The notes below the pieces were generated by a model, which saw only the letters and a program-made list of their open reading frames with translations, was not told the origin of the DNA and did no database searches. DNA of 64,000 nt from Chalara sp. BL73 (Eukaryota > Ascomycota > Leotiomycetes > Helotiales). A program made the position numbers and the translations under genes. Where the stretch lies: the NCBI GenBank assembly GCA_918026815.1, contig CAKJVC010000107.1, forward strand, positions 496,001-560,000, written 5' to 3'. Numbering within the stretch: position 1 is the stretch's first letter; each line of letters begins with the position of its first letter. Below, piece by piece: positions 10,733-23,972 of the stretch.

Positions 10733-13700
10733 GGTTGCGGTATCTCTATTGGTCTGCAGAGAGGAGAGGGAATTGAGAGGCCTGAGTTCTTGGTCAAAAG
10801 AATCCGATGGGTGACGGAACTTGGCATTTTATATGTGCAGAGTAACAGGAATAGCAATTTCAGGCGAGAATGAAGACATGCCTCGCCGAATAAACAGAAT
10901 GGATCGACGCAGATCTTTGTCTTATTACCTGTCGTTTCATGATTGCGAAAGATATGTGGCGATCGTGTGTGGGGTTGATTGGAATGCGGGAGAAGCTCTG
11001 CGTACCTCCCCGTATTTTTCTAGCTGGTCGAAGTATTCATCGAACATCATACACCCTCTCTGCAACTCTGATTTGTACATACAGATGGTTGGGATGCGTT
11101 CTTGGCCAAAAGCTAAAGATCCCTTGCACTGAATAGCTCACGGTTGCTCCTATGAGTTGTGAGAAGGAATGGTGTTGAGCAAGGATATTTTGGCGTCTGT
11201 AAATCCTTGATTCAAAGACCATCGCGAAAGGCAAATCAGGTTGGACTTGCAATTCTATTTTTCTAGACTATATTCTCTGTGTACAGTATAGTACGCATGT
11301 ATATCGCGCAGCATGAGTTTTAGCCTTGCAGCCAACACCCACCATTAGCGTACAGAAATAAGAATTTCATTATAAACAAATAAATTAACACCAAGTTACA
11401 AGTAACTCTGCTAATTTAAACTTTAGGCTTAAGATAAACAAAGCGCTATAACTAGTTCTTTACATTTGAAAAGTTTTACTTACATCATTTAAATTTTGCC
11501 TTTTGACCTTTGCTTGTTTTTTATACAATGATAAATACTCGCTAAGTCTTGACTTAGTAAGGCCAATGACAAAAGAGCTAGCCTAATAAGGTGCAAGGTC
11601 GAAAGCCGCAAATCTAATACCTAGTAGGTTTAAACTTCTTGCATTAGACCACGTAATTTGTTGCCTTGGCTCATTCGTTGTTTAAAACTTGCCATTACCA
11701 TTTACTTCACCAATCCTACGTTTTTGCCGCAAGGCAATCATATTATGCAGTACTCGTTAAGTCACTCATGGTTCATATATAACTATCATAAATCAAGTTA
11801 AACATATATACTTAACTAAGGAAAAGGCAGCCTCATTTTCCAACCCGCCCATATCAATTTTCAATCCGCTCTTTAAATCTTATCCCTCAGAAATATAGCA
11901 TAGAATACAAGAAATACAATTAACACGTATATTGTAATGTAGTCGAGCCAACGGTGTAAGTCTCTTGAAAGGACCAGATCCGTAAGCTCAAGGAACTATT
12001 GTGGCCTTATTATAATGCCTCTTCCAATATACTCCACAAAAGATATTCTGCATATAAACACCTCTAGAATCCAGTTTTTTCCACTGAGCCGGAAAAATGA
12101 CTTGCTTTCATGTTAGGACAGCAAATTACATTTAATATAAGATACAATCATAACGAATTTTGAGAACAGTGCCTACTACGGAAGTGAATCTTGTGTTAAT
12201 AATAATATCTATAAAGCTAATTCATACAAAAACAAACACTCCTTCTAGTTCTCAAACATCCCGATCCCGAGCAGCTCCCTCGCCTCTAAAAGAGAGAGGG
12301 CATATTCCACATCTAGTCAAAACCCTAATTCCCAAGCAAGAACCCACACCTCATCCTCCGCAGTTCAACATCACCAGCATGCTGCCACCTATCGGCTCCC
12401 CCAGGAGACAAATCCAATACATCGATCAAGCCTCTTTCTATCAGATCTACACCTCCAAGCGAAATCTAGCAAGCTCAAGTGTTTAGCCATGTGCGCTCAC
12501 ATAAATATAATCCGCCGCGTGAAGCCAGGAGAGCGTATACACACTGTTAGATAGCAGCAAAAGAAACAGTGACATTTTTACAAACCGGCGAATATTCCGG
12601 TGGACCAGATGTACGTTCCATTTATGTCAGATGTATGCTTTATCAAGATTATATCGTCCGACATATGCGCGGCAGGGCAGGAGAATAGGAAAGTGAATCG
12701 GCAAGGTGAGGATATGCCGGTACGAAGACATAGATGATCGGAATATAGAAAAAAGCTGTGATCCAAGGACCCCGTAAGCCGAGACTTGATGTGCACAACG
12801 ATGGCATAGCCATATTCAAGCGCCTGGCTCCTGGATATGAATGCAGTGGCCTGTTCAGCCATCCCGCGACGAAGCATTCCCATTCATGCGCGGATCATCT
12901 CGCCTGAATCCCAACGCGAGATCCGGAGCACTTTTTATATCCTGATCCTGATCCTCATCCTCTACCAACAAATATGCCCCCTTCCCCCTCCGCACAAAGA
13001 AAAAATCTCCCCATCATCGCTATCAGGGACCTACTAAGTACGCGCAGAGAACAGCTAGCTCTCCCCTCCAAGGCTAAGAATGTTTCGCGTCGGATTATAT
13101 TCAGGTGCCCCTATTTAGGCGGACGGGAGCGTTAATCTCCCAGACAGATGCAGGTGTAGGTACCGATGTAGGTGAGGTGAGTTAAGGCGAGGCGAAGCGG
13201 GATAATATTTGGGAATAGGGTGGGCCGGGCTGGATGGTGGTGACGTTTTTATGTTCTGTATTTTAAGAGGGAGAAGGTCTTGGATTTTTTGGGGGATGGT
13301 TATCGAGTCAGTCACAGGGTAGATGAGGGTCTCGGCAGAGACGCTGAGGTTGAATGAAGTTCTGGATGCCGTTGGTTCTGCCGTTGGTGTATTCATGACT
13401 CAATAGAGAATGCAGCGGAGGGAGGGGTTGATCGATATTCTAGAAAGGGAAAGAGAAAGAAAGGAGTGAGCTGGACATTAGGACATGATGGGGTCACGAC
13501 AGAAATTGTCTAAATAGCAAATGATTTGCAAACGATATCCTATTATTATACCTGAACCAGTACGCCGCGGACCAAAGCACAAACAGGTGCTCCTGAAATC
13601 CACCTCCCTCTTTCCCATGCAATTTCCAGGACAGCCTCCCCGCCACCAAATGAACCCGCCATATGCCGCACTACACCAGCAGGCAAGAAAGCGAGAGACA

Positions 13701-14599
13701 AGCTGATATTAATAATGATAGATAAAACATCTGACATACCGCAAAACAAAAACATGCAAGCGCATAATGATGTAGTACAGGAAGAAGTGTTTCGATCTTT
13801 TTTATCGCTTCGCAAACTCACTTGTGTTTCGTTTCACCCAATTTCCAGTTCATCCGCCCATCTTCGTTCCGCTGAAAAAACACCCTTGAGCATAAAAAGA
13901 AGGTAAAAAGGGTGGCCAACCAACCAGCAGTCGAAAGGGAAGAACATGCGCGCGCAAAATTTTGTTGTTTCAATCGTAAGCTCGTCTCGTCCCGAGAAAC
14001 ACATTTCGGAGAGCTCGTGGTATATGTGGGCCGTAAGATAAAGCAAGGCTTGATTTTCGGGCCTTCTATTAGGTTGAGATCCGATGTGAGGGGTATTCGA
14101 GACGTAGAAGAAGACGGTCATAGCAGCGTTAGTTCGTCATGGTTGCCCAGTTCGCTGTATTTAATGATATTCCGTGTCATTTGGAGGTGTTCGTGAATGG
14201 TATAAATGATATTTTTGATTTTGCATGCAAAATTCCTTGGGGGAAGAGAATTCGTCCGCCATCGTCCAAGTCGTGTTTCCGTAATGTAGATGCGTATATA
14301 TACCGAAACTATCATAGCCTGACAGATCGATTCGAGTGCCTTGCGTCCAAACGCAAGAGACATGATGAAAGATAACCGCGACAATGTAAGAAGAACAAAA
14401 CGCCAACAATGCTAACGCATAAACACAAACTCCAGTTTACGAGTTAATAACGTATACTCGTTAGACATAGCTTGCTGATACACTCCAGGCTAACATGGTG
14501 TCGCAAGTGTGTAGTACAAATCTAAATTCGTAATATCGTGAAGGGACCTTTTTTTTTGGTAAAAACCTTTGGGACCATACAAGAGGCTCTTAGTGGTTA
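10733..14599. other. Long gene-poor region with AT-rich core
   Basis: No supported gene in about 3.9 kb. The 5' part is the promoter of the secreted protein. From about 11280 to 12240 the sequence is strongly AT-rich and frame-poor, possibly a decayed repeat. From about 12240 to 14400 composition is normal with several short uninformative open frames on both strands. A short ATCCTG repeat lies at 12939-12963. Confidence 0.45.
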
Positions 14600-16636
14600 C
14601 TATTGATGCCTTCCCCTTGAGGGTCCAGTGCTATCGGAAGAATCTAAGTTGAGGTTAATATCTTCTGCTTTCGAGGCTATGAGGTGTGCTTACCACTCCC
14701 ACGCTGAGCATGACCATTTCTACCCCTAGCAAATCCTCGGGTTGAACCATTCATGGGAGGAAGGGTGGGCTGTCTTTGAGGTACACTGGACGTACCATTT
14801 GATGCACTCTCATTATAATTGCCATTAGGACGTTGACTTCCAATAGGACCAGCAGTACTAGTCTCATGATTCGGACGTGTAGATATACGACCACCAATTG
14901 GAGTAGGAAGAGTCATATTGTTGACACCATTCGTCAAAGAACGGAGCTCGGCGTCATCATAGCCCTCCGCTGACGTCGGAGTGTGCTGGGTTGTTCCTCC
15001 TATAGGCCTGCCATCGTAAAATCTATTTGAGGGATAGTGATTCATCTCCGCTTGAAAGCTTGAGGTTGAACGATAGCCCTTCAAATCACCAAACGATTTT
15101 GCAGCCCGCACGCTCCCATGGTTGGCACCTTCATTGCCAGGAGAGGTGTGGTTGAAAGGCATCAGAGTAGTTGACGGCTGTCTGCTCAAGCCACCATTAA
15201 AACGATCTCGTTCACTGCTCAGATCTGTTGTTGCCGAACGATTCAGGGTGCGAGGTTGTTGGTGGGTATGAGGCTCGTAATATTGCGTGGTAGCGCTCGC
15301 TGAACTCTCCGTTTTTCTTGTGAGAACCAAATAACGCCGATCGCCATCACCTTCAGATCTGTGTTCGAGTCCATTTTCTTGAGCTAGAATATGGACAATT
15401 CGTCTATCATCAGATCCAATGTCCATCACCATATTTGGTCTGTCGGGATTATATTTAAAAGCCATGACTTGTTCCAGCAGCTCTCGAACTCGTCTGTTAT
15501 TATAATCGATGGAATCTAAGTATGTTAGTATCGATGTGAGCTTGTACTTCTTTGAAGATGTTCATACCTGCAGGGTCATTTCCCAGCATAGTTCGTTGAG
15601 ATACCGGCGAAGGAGAGATTGCTGGTGGTCGATGTGAGCCTAGCGAGCTAACGGATGCTTGAGCATGGAGCATAATTGTGCCATTGTTTTCGTGTTGCTC
15701 TTGTAACTGCCCTCGCTTCTGTCTTTTTTCCCGCTCGATGCGCTCGCGGTCTTCCGCAGGCAACATTCGTTTGTACTCGACACGCAGCTTTCTTCCGACA
15801 AGATCCAAATGATTCATTCTCGCGATAACGTCCGCGGTCTCTTCGGCAGTTGAAAAGTTTGCGAAAGCCAGGCCTCTAAAAACTCCTTGGTCGAAGTGAT
15901 AATTGAACGCGTAAGGAAGTGGCAGATCCATTTCTGACATGATCGAAAGAAGTTGCTCTTTTTTGACAGCGAAAGGGATGTTCTTGATGACAATGGCAGT
16001 TGGAATCAGGGCTTCTGGCTCACCAATCTCGCCATTTGCATCAAGATTTTGAGTACGTCCCTGAAAAGGTTTCGGAGCGGGAACGCCTTGTCTCAAATTA
16101 TGTTGTGCTGAATCTGGATAATCGTTCCATCCACCAAGTGTGCCATTGTGCGACCTCTCCGACGCCCAAGGCTGGGATTGCGGTGTTAGTGGTGCTGTTT
16201 GTGGTAGTGCGAACATATCCTGTGGAGATTTAGTGAGAGGAAACTCAACTATAGCAACGAGGGTACTATAGCTTACAACGGGTATTGCCCTATTGTTACG
16301 GGGCCGACCGCCACTTATTGTATGCGCACCTCTGTTCAGCGACATATCAGATCCATCAAAATAATTGCTAAATGGGTTAACGTGAGTATTTAGGCTCGGA
16401 ACTGGTGGTACGTCGTAGCCGTACTGAGAGCCATCGTTTCGGTCCAGAGGCTGTCCATTACTTGCTCCATTGAATAGTCGCTGCTGCTGGTTCTCTGAGC
16501 TTGGGTAGAAGCCGGGGATGCTGCCCTGCTCAAAGTGTCTTGATGATTGACGGTTGATGGTTGGATTGAAACGAGACGTGCTGGGCGACCGGTTGGACGA
16601 GAAAGAGTCATACGTGCTGGCATATCTTTGATCCAT
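14600..16636 (-). CDS. RRM-R3H RNA-binding protein, Pin4/Cip type
   Basis: Four exons: 16277-16636, 15568-16219, 14694-15515, 14600-14643, total 625 aa. Residues ~193-270 form an RRM with RNP2-like IVIKNIPF and RNP1-like RGLAFANF. It continues into a basic helix (EYKRMLPAEDRERIEREKR). An R3H domain follows at ~338-403 (RRVRELLEQV, DDRRIVHILAQENGLEHRSEG) and is only seen after the 52-nt intron 15516-15567 is removed. N- and C-terminal regions are Ser/Asn/Gln-rich and disordered. This RRM+R3H order matches yeast Pin4 and S. pombe Cip1/Cip2, cytoplasmic regulators of mRNA stability and the cell cycle. The first intron (16220-16276, 57 nt) is a multiple of three without a stop, so retention would add 19 residues. 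The last 44-nt exon adds an S/D-rich tail; without it the protein would end in GSGKHTS. Confidence 0.88.
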
Positions 16637-19600
16637 ATTGAGCTGCTTGTTGTCCTTTTTGGTCAGGATAGAGATATAATGCTAGCGGACTCCAATAAAT
16701 TTATGCAAGGAGCCGATGGAAGCACGTTGTGGTGAACTTGGACAGCTGCTCCAAACTCCACGAAGTTTGTGCAGAAGCGGCGGCAGAAGAAGATTTTCGA
16801 CGGTGAGATGCGCAAGCAATGCGTGTCGCGTAAATAGCTGCAAGAGATTGTTCTTGGGGGGCAGGAAAAGATTGACGATGGCGGATGTAGTTGAGGCTTT
16901 GCTCCCTTTTTTCTCCTTTCTTGTGGGGTTCCCTTCGTTGCTAGGAAATGATGACCAGGGTTCGTGGGCTCGTAAAATTAAAGTATCAGGTTTGTCGTTA
17001 GTCGCGAAGCATCCAAATCGTGGTCGTTGAAAGGAATGCTAGGGTTTTAAATGATGAAAGGTGAGAAGAGGCGAGGTGAAGTGAGGTGAAGGGAAGGGAG
17101 GAAAAGAAGGATCAATCTTGGTGGTGCCAGTAGGTACTTTAAAGATTGTTAGGTAGGTAATAAAATCGAGGACGGGGGACGGCTTGTCGTCCGCTAAATA
17201 AACGCGAAAAAGCCTCTAGCCTAGTCGAGCCAGGAATTTTACCCAACGCAAATGATGAGAATTCAGAAAATTCGACCGCAGAACGCCCCTGTTCGACAAT
17301 TTGTGAGAAGAAGAAATAGCGAGGGAGCGAGTGCGAAGGATGATTGAGTATTTGATAGGTTTCTATCTGGAGCTACTTTGTGTTCCTAACCGTGACCAGC
17401 AATCTCTACTGTACCGTAGTCGCCGCCTGGGGAGAGCGAGGGTTTTGGCTGGGAGTCGACCTAGAGTGGGCTCCGCAGGGTCGGGCACATGGGTGGATAG
17501 CCTGGTGAACCGTGTGATACGTATACCTTTACTTACCTTGCCTTTCTTTGCCTTCCCTGAGCTGACCTGTGCGACCAGCACTTCTGAGGTACCCGCACAG
17601 GACAGTACATTACACTATACTATACTGCACTACACTACAGGACAGCACCGCATACGGGTAAACCTTGAGAGTAGCAGGCCACAACCTGCTAAAACACCAC
17701 CAGAATTCCGCGCCTTCGGATGATGCTACCATCCAGAAAGCTCTTGGGACCAAACATTTACCCCTATGTATCCTGTTGCGGTGAGGCGACAAGGGAGATC
17801 TGCATAGCGGTTGGTCTCGGGGAGGCTAATGGACGATTGGGTTCAAGAATTCAGGGCCACAACCTCTGCGAGTATCATCTTCCAAAGGATTTTATTTTCC
17901 GACCGATGCTGGAACGGAAAAGGGCTGATGTCGAGACAGAAAAAGTTGCAACCAGCTGCGGTGTTTCCATTTGAGTTGGAGTAGACTTTCGGATGCACCG
18001 AAAATACGCGGATTAAGGTAGATGTGCTCCGTCTCACAAAAGCAAATCTAGAGGTGGTGAGATGTGGATATTGATATAAATCATCACTGGGTAAGTATCA
18101 GAAGCAAGAACTATAATTATTACGAAGGAGAACAATGGTCACTCGTTCTTTGCATCATGCGCACAGCTGATCTAGCTTGTCTTGCACTAATATGTATCCT
18201 TCACGACAAGTCAACAGGACTGGATGCGGTGTCGACCATACATAGTCACAATCACAGCGGGAAGCCTTTCATTGGAGCGCATCTCTACCTATCAGCTGCG
18301 ATACAGGCTCAGTCGGCGTTTGACCCATGGTGAAGCCGCCGCCATGAATATGCCGGATAGGGGCAGCATGCACTTTTGAGTTTATTCGCTCTTGCGGCTT
18401 GAATTTCAACCAATTTTCCTTCTGTGGGTTCTCATTACTTAGCTGCGCAAGGTCCGTGGCAAGCCTTATAAGTGGAACTATGGAAGTGGCTTGGTGTGCG
18501 GAATTAATTCTTCAGAAAGAGCCGTCGCGGCTCGGGAATGACGAATAGCGTCAACTGCCAAAGTGCTGAACATGAGGATTAGCTTAGACACTGCTTCGTC
18601 TGTCAAAACGAGTTTCGCGTAGCTTGAATGACTACTATTTTGGGTCCATATGCTTCCTATACCAGTCGACTTATTAATATATTGTTGAAAATTGTTGGCT
18701 TGGCTACGACCGAAAACGAGAGGGTGTTAATGTTGAGCCCTATAAGGTATAATATAAGGAGTATTAACAGCGATAGTAAGCCCCGCATATTAAATCGCGA
18801 ACTGGGGTACTGTAGCAGCAGCTTTTTTTCTCAGATCGATGGCGCGTGTTGCTCTATCGATAATATAGATAAAGAGTAGTATTATAGGTCTAGCCATACC
18901 ACGCCAGATAAGTAAGTGTAAGGAACATCGTTGCACAATCTATACAGAATCGCGAACATGCAGAGCGGAAAATCTCTGCTCACAGGCATTAGGATGATTA
19001 TTGACATGGCTCCGACGTTGTTAAGGAGGGGTGCTTAGGGTATGCATTGAAAAGCATCTTATAGAAAAAATAAATCGATCAGTACATATCTTCATGCGAG
19101 TACACTAATTAATACTTTGCACAATTATTGTAAGAAATGAAAGTGACTTTTTTCCATCGCTGAGATCCGAGAAAAGGGGAGAAATGCCAAGAATTTATAG
19201 TGCCGGGCACAACCGTGGTGTGCATCTAGAACGGGTGGTCATAGCAAGAAGCGGTGAGCTAAGGAAACCTCTTTTCTGTCTCTCACACATATCACACTCC
19301 CACACACACACTCCTCTCTCTCCCTGCCCCCATCTTTTCTTCACCTCTTGAACTCGGGCCTAGCCACCCCAGGCTGACTGAAGGCAGATCGAGCTTTTCA
19401 CCAACATGATCAATCTGCAAGCCTCCTGTACGGGACTTGATGCTACCCCCATTTCTCTCAAAGGTACAATTGCTCTGCTCATTCGTCCGTTTCATCTCGA
19501 TACAAGCAATTACCTCCAGCACAGGTTGTTTACTTGACATCAAATCCCGAACGGAAGAATCCACCAAACGGAAAACCCGCCCTCTCGGCTCCACAAGCTG

Positions 19601-21968
19601 AAGAAAAACGTTGCTTGGACAATAAGTACACTCATAGGAAGTAGAAACGATAGACGCGTGAGTCTCATCTCCCCAGAGTGCTCGCTTAGCGTTCTGTGTT
19701 AGAAAAACGTGAGCCATGGCGCCGCCACAGTTTCCCTCTCGGTGCCCCGTTTGAACCATCTGCTGACTCAAATATAAAGGCAATCTGCTTCCCCAAGGTC
19801 TTATCTTGCGGTCTGCATTCTAAGCATACCGTCTAGTCTGGAGCTTCAGGCCAGCACCAAAGCTCATCAGGAAGGTGCCAAGTGTCCGCGCACGTCATCA
19901 GCGTCAACCTCACGACGTTACCTCTCTGCTGGCGACAAAATCTCTTAAAACAACAACGAAGGATTCAAACAGCAACTAAGGTGACATATGACGGCCTAAT
20001 TGGTGACCAACAGATCCGCCAAAAAAAGTGTCTTTTTGGTGATCGGCTTTGCCGCTCCGTAAGCTGATCCTCTCATTCCGATAGGCAGGCCATTTCGGCT
20101 CCACTATCGATTTTCCAGTGTTTGGGTCATTTTGGGTCATGTGACCGACAACTTTTTCTGCTCTATGGAGTATATGCTTAGACCATCGGCTGGAGCGAGG
20201 AGATTCTGAACGGCTTCTGACGTCCATAGTTGGGCGTCGACGAATAACAGAATTTCTTTTTGAGACTAGAAAAAGTGACTTGTCGCTTATGCAAATTGTC
20301 CTTGTACGCTTGAGAACGACATCAAGAGTCTCTGCTTTCTGAGGTCTCCCTATTCCAAGGCACGATGCCGAAACTTGATACAGGGGAATTCGAAGACACT
20401 TGGCGCCAGTGTGCTGTGTTATCTAGAAGTGTTATTATTGATAACCCAGATGCTAGGGGAACAGTAGGGACGACAGACAAGCTCAGTCATTTTTCTCTTT
20501 AAAGTATTGCCTCATAGGTAGCACATATTATATGGCCATTGAGCTCGTAGAAACTGTCATTCTAAAGAGTGGTGGCGACTAGGCCCAAAAGCCTGGAGTG
20601 ACTGAGGGTATAGGTCACGTGTTACAGGATCGAGCTCAAGATTTAAGGGCGTGAATGCGTTTGATCGCCACCACAAAGATCATTGGCTGTATCTAGTGAT
20701 CCGTGGTGCTGTGATACCCCGAGGTGTACCGTTTCTTGTTTCTTTTTCTGTTATTTTTTTTTCTCCTCCACAAACATCGTCTTATCGAATCCATATGGGA
20801 GCGAAGCTACATTCAAACCACATAGCCGGATCCGCTTATCAATTATCTTAGGCATGTTCTTTACCCTTACTAGACAATGAATCTTCTAGAATTCTTTAGT
20901 ATGCCTGGGAACATCGTTTGCAGCAGAAAGAAGCAAATGAAAGGCTGTTTCATCTATTGAGGCTGTGCTTGCTCCTCATTTCACGGATTTGCCCCCTCTT
21001 AGCATTAAAAGAACAGTCCATCCCAGCAGCACATCAGCACATCAGCGCTATCCGATGAGGCTGTCATCCCGTTGATTGCCATCTCATACACTCTGTGCCT
21101 GAGATCTCGGAACATTCTGTTTGGGGATCGCTCGCTTAATTGCTTGGTACGTTTAAGACCCACCCGAACCACCAAATATCGAAGTTTGAGACGATGTCTT
21201 GTTTGCCAAATACATCTTGGCGCTTCAGATAAAATTGTTGTTTATGGATGATATCCGCTCAGGATTGATTGCTCATTGCTACTGTCGTTTGAGATTCCGA
21301 ACCAGAGGCATGGTGTAAGGTGATGGGAGGCACAATAGTCATGGAAACAACAGGCATATGCCTGTCCTTCTCAAGAGAGCCCATAGAACCAAGCTTCTTC
21401 CACACACTTCTTCGATACCCGGTTCTCGAAAACTTGGAATTAGTTGTTAAATAAACACCACACAACGAGCCGGCCACTCAGTCAATTATGAATGGTTCGG
21501 TAATCATCTATTGGCAATAAACAAAGCTTCACTACCTTCAGAATACTTGAGTATTAATGCCGCAAGTAGGCTCGGTAATAATTGACCTGTCTTTCAGCTT
21601 GCCATCAATATGATGTGCCGGCCCCGTCTATACCATGAGGATCATGATCTGATGCAGGCACAGCCTTCCTCGTCTGATGTGGGCAGAACACACGGTGATC
21701 CGCGCTGCGTTTCACCAACGAGAGATGTGCCACCCGCAAACTTTCCTCCAGGCGTGTGCCTCGAATCAGATGGGCCTGACTGTTTAAGCTTATTGGAGGT
21801 GGAAATTCGTCCAAAACAAGAAACATTGATGAGAGAAATCATATAAGATATGCTACCTTTCCATTGCTGTGCCTCTTCATGACTGCTGCGTGCTCTCAGT
21901 CTTAGGTCACTGGACGCTGTACATTCTTTTTCTTTTTCTTCCCTGTGCATATATACATTCTTTTCAGC
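16637..21968. other. Long gene-poor region (5.3 kb)
   Basis: Contains the Pin4-type promoter/5' UTR side (purine-rich GAGGTGAAGTGAGG repeats around 17060-17105) and, at its end, the promoter of the mucin-like gene. TA-rich patches with many stops occur at about 18640-18900. A CA/CT microsatellite lies at 19301-19320. The longest open frame (minus, 19292-19783) starts without ATG and shows no domain or signal peptide. I see no gene I can support. Confidence 0.45.
19301..19322. repeat. CA/CT dinucleotide microsatellite
   Basis: CACACACACAC followed directly by CTCTCTC-type sequence; read directly. Confidence 0.8.
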
Positions 21969-23972
21969 ATGCGGTCTGACTTTCTTCTTTCATTGGCGCT
22001 AGCCGCTTCCTTTTCCTCATCAGCTGTTGCTGGTCCAATAGATTTTATCAAACGTGTTGCGTATGTTTGCCCTCTAGGAGCTCTGGCGAGTGTTAAGCTA
22101 ACTTGGGCACAGAAAATTTGAAGATGCTGATGACTCCCCTGCTGCCATATCTCGCAACCTTGCAGATGCGCTTAGGAAAGCCGCGAAAGCGAAATCACCG
22201 CAACCGAACTCAGCAGGCCAGCTAGCATCAACTGCGCCACCGCTTCTTGGATTGAACGCAACCGCCTCAGTTCCTGCTGGAACAGCTTCGTCGGCGTCAT
22301 CTACAGCATGCCTCACTGTTACGCACACGCAGGTCGTCGTTAGCACCGTGACCGTGGATAGTTGCCCTACAGCTCAAGCACAGTCATCAGCCGATGGCCT
22401 TGTGATTGGAAGCCCAGTGGTTTCGACCATCACCACCACCTTAGCCGGTGGCCAACAGGTTGTTACCGTGACTTCCATTCCCGAGGGACAAGATAGCCAG
22501 GAAGCAAAAACAGAACCTCCCTCTCCTGCCCTTTCCACATTTACGAGCACAATAGCAGCAACTGGAGGTGAACCATCTGTCGTAACCGTGACTTCCACTC
22601 TCGAGGGACAAGAAAGCCCAGAAGCAAACACCGAACCGGCTTCTCATGTTCTTTCCACATTTATCAGCACAATCACAGTCGCTGGAGGTGAACAATCTGT
22701 CGTTACTGTGACTGCCACAGAGGGTCAGCAAGCAGAACATGAAAGTGTGGAAATCAAAACTATTACAGCAACCTTAGATGCGCCTCAAGGTGGACAGACT
22801 GTAGTTACGGTCACCACTGTGCTAAGTGGAGAACATAAAGCTACAGGGACCGCAGATGGAACTGTGGGTACGTTGCGATCTAACGAAAGCTCAGGAGACT
22901 AAGATACTGATTATTATCAATAGTTGAAACTACCAGCGCGGAGACGGTTGTTGTAGTCGTCTCTCAGCCTGCCCAAATCTCGACAATCACTACTACGATT
23001 GGTGGTCAAGTTGTGGAGACGGTCACAAGCATTGATGCAACCACAATTTTAAGTACGGAGACTCGAACTGTGACTCAGCTGGCTACTCAAACACTTGCCC
23101 ATGAAGGTGGACGCCCAGGAAACGGAGGACATCCCCAAGTCATCGTCATTGTTCTTACCCAGCCGCCTCATGTTACGACAGTCACACAGACTATTGGTGG
23201 CCAGGTTTCAACCATAACAACCACTCTACCCGCATCAACAATCCTCAGCACGGTTACTCTGGATCAAGGTGCTGGCAGCACAGCAACAGCAACTTCAGCT
23301 CCTCTACCAACTGCTGAAGTCCCTGACGTGGCCAATAATGCTACTCTTCCAATCAATGGAACAGAAGCTGCTGTACCACCATCTTCAGCAAGTGTCACTG
23401 CAGAACCGGAGAAAACTGTCGCTGCGATTCCGCCTCCACCTGCTTTAAACGTCACGGCGCCACCAGCTTCGAATCTTACAGCTCCATCTGACCCAGCTCT
23501 GAATGTCACCACACCACCACCTCCACCGTCATTGAACGTTACGGCCCCCCTTCCTGTAGATAACACCACGGCATCGCCAACATCTCCTCCAGCTCTAAAT
23601 AGCACAGCTCCGGTATCACCAGCGCCATTGAATGAAACTGTCGTCCTGCCTTCTCCTACGGCACCAGCCAATGTCACAGCTCCGGTATCACCAGCGCCAT
23701 TAAATGAAACTGTCGTCCTGCCTTCTCCTACGGCACCAGCCAATATCACAGCCCCGGCGCCGTCTTTGCCTTCGAGCGAGACAGCTCTCCCTACTTCACT
23801 GCCAGCTGAGCTGAACACCACTGCTCCTGCCACACCGACAGCCACACCAACTCCTCTACCTCCTGCATCACAAAACGTCACCGCACCGACGTCACCCATC
23901 CTCATCAACGGCACCACCACCGCCCCATTGAGTAAGAAGCTCAAGGACAAAGCAGCAAAAGGCCGCTTGTGA
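21969..23972 (+). CDS. Secreted Ser/Thr/Pro-rich mucin-like protein with tandem repeats
   Basis: Three exons: 21969-22060, 22113-22867, 22924-23972, giving 631 aa. Introns are 52 nt (GTATGT..GCTAAC..CACAG) and 56 nt (GTACGT..CAATAG). Residues 1-22 form a signal peptide (FLLSLALAASFSSSAVA). After an Ala/Lys-rich spacer the middle is built of TxTVVTVTS-type repeats (about residues 110-290, including three divergent copies with EGQ spacers). The C-terminal half is Pro/Thr/Ala-rich with many N-glycosylation sequons (NVT, NTT, NAT). A nearly identical 72-bp unit is repeated head to tail at 23603-23674 and 23675-23746. The C-terminus is basic and hydrophilic (KKLKDKAAKGRL), so there is no GPI anchor. 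Likely a heavily glycosylated wall or extracellular-matrix protein; no enzymatic domain seen. Confidence 0.87.
23603..23746 (+). repeat. 72-bp in-frame tandem duplication
   Basis: Two adjacent copies inside the mucin-like CDS, nearly identical: G at 23630 against A at 23702 is the one difference I saw. Each encodes a 24-residue SPAPLNETVV/PSPTAP unit. A short degraded third start follows. Confidence 0.92.

Noticed and set aside
10505..10873. Plus-strand frames over the secreted-protein 5' end
   Set aside because: Shadows of the signal-peptide exon on the opposite strand; Gly/Ser repeats are antisense of the Pro/Ala segment.
12578..13396. Small minus-strand frames (101 and 93 codons)
   Set aside because: No domain, signal peptide or splice context; typical chance frames in a moderate-GC spacer.
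19292..19783. Minus-strand 163-codon open frame
   Set aside because: Starts without ATG (first ATG 8 codons in), ends in a CA/CT microsatellite, no signal peptide or domain; could be chance.
23264..23950. Minus-strand 228-codon open frame
   Set aside because: Exact antisense of the Pro/Thr/Ala-rich mucin repeats; low-complexity Gly/Val composition is a mirror of codon use on the plus strand.
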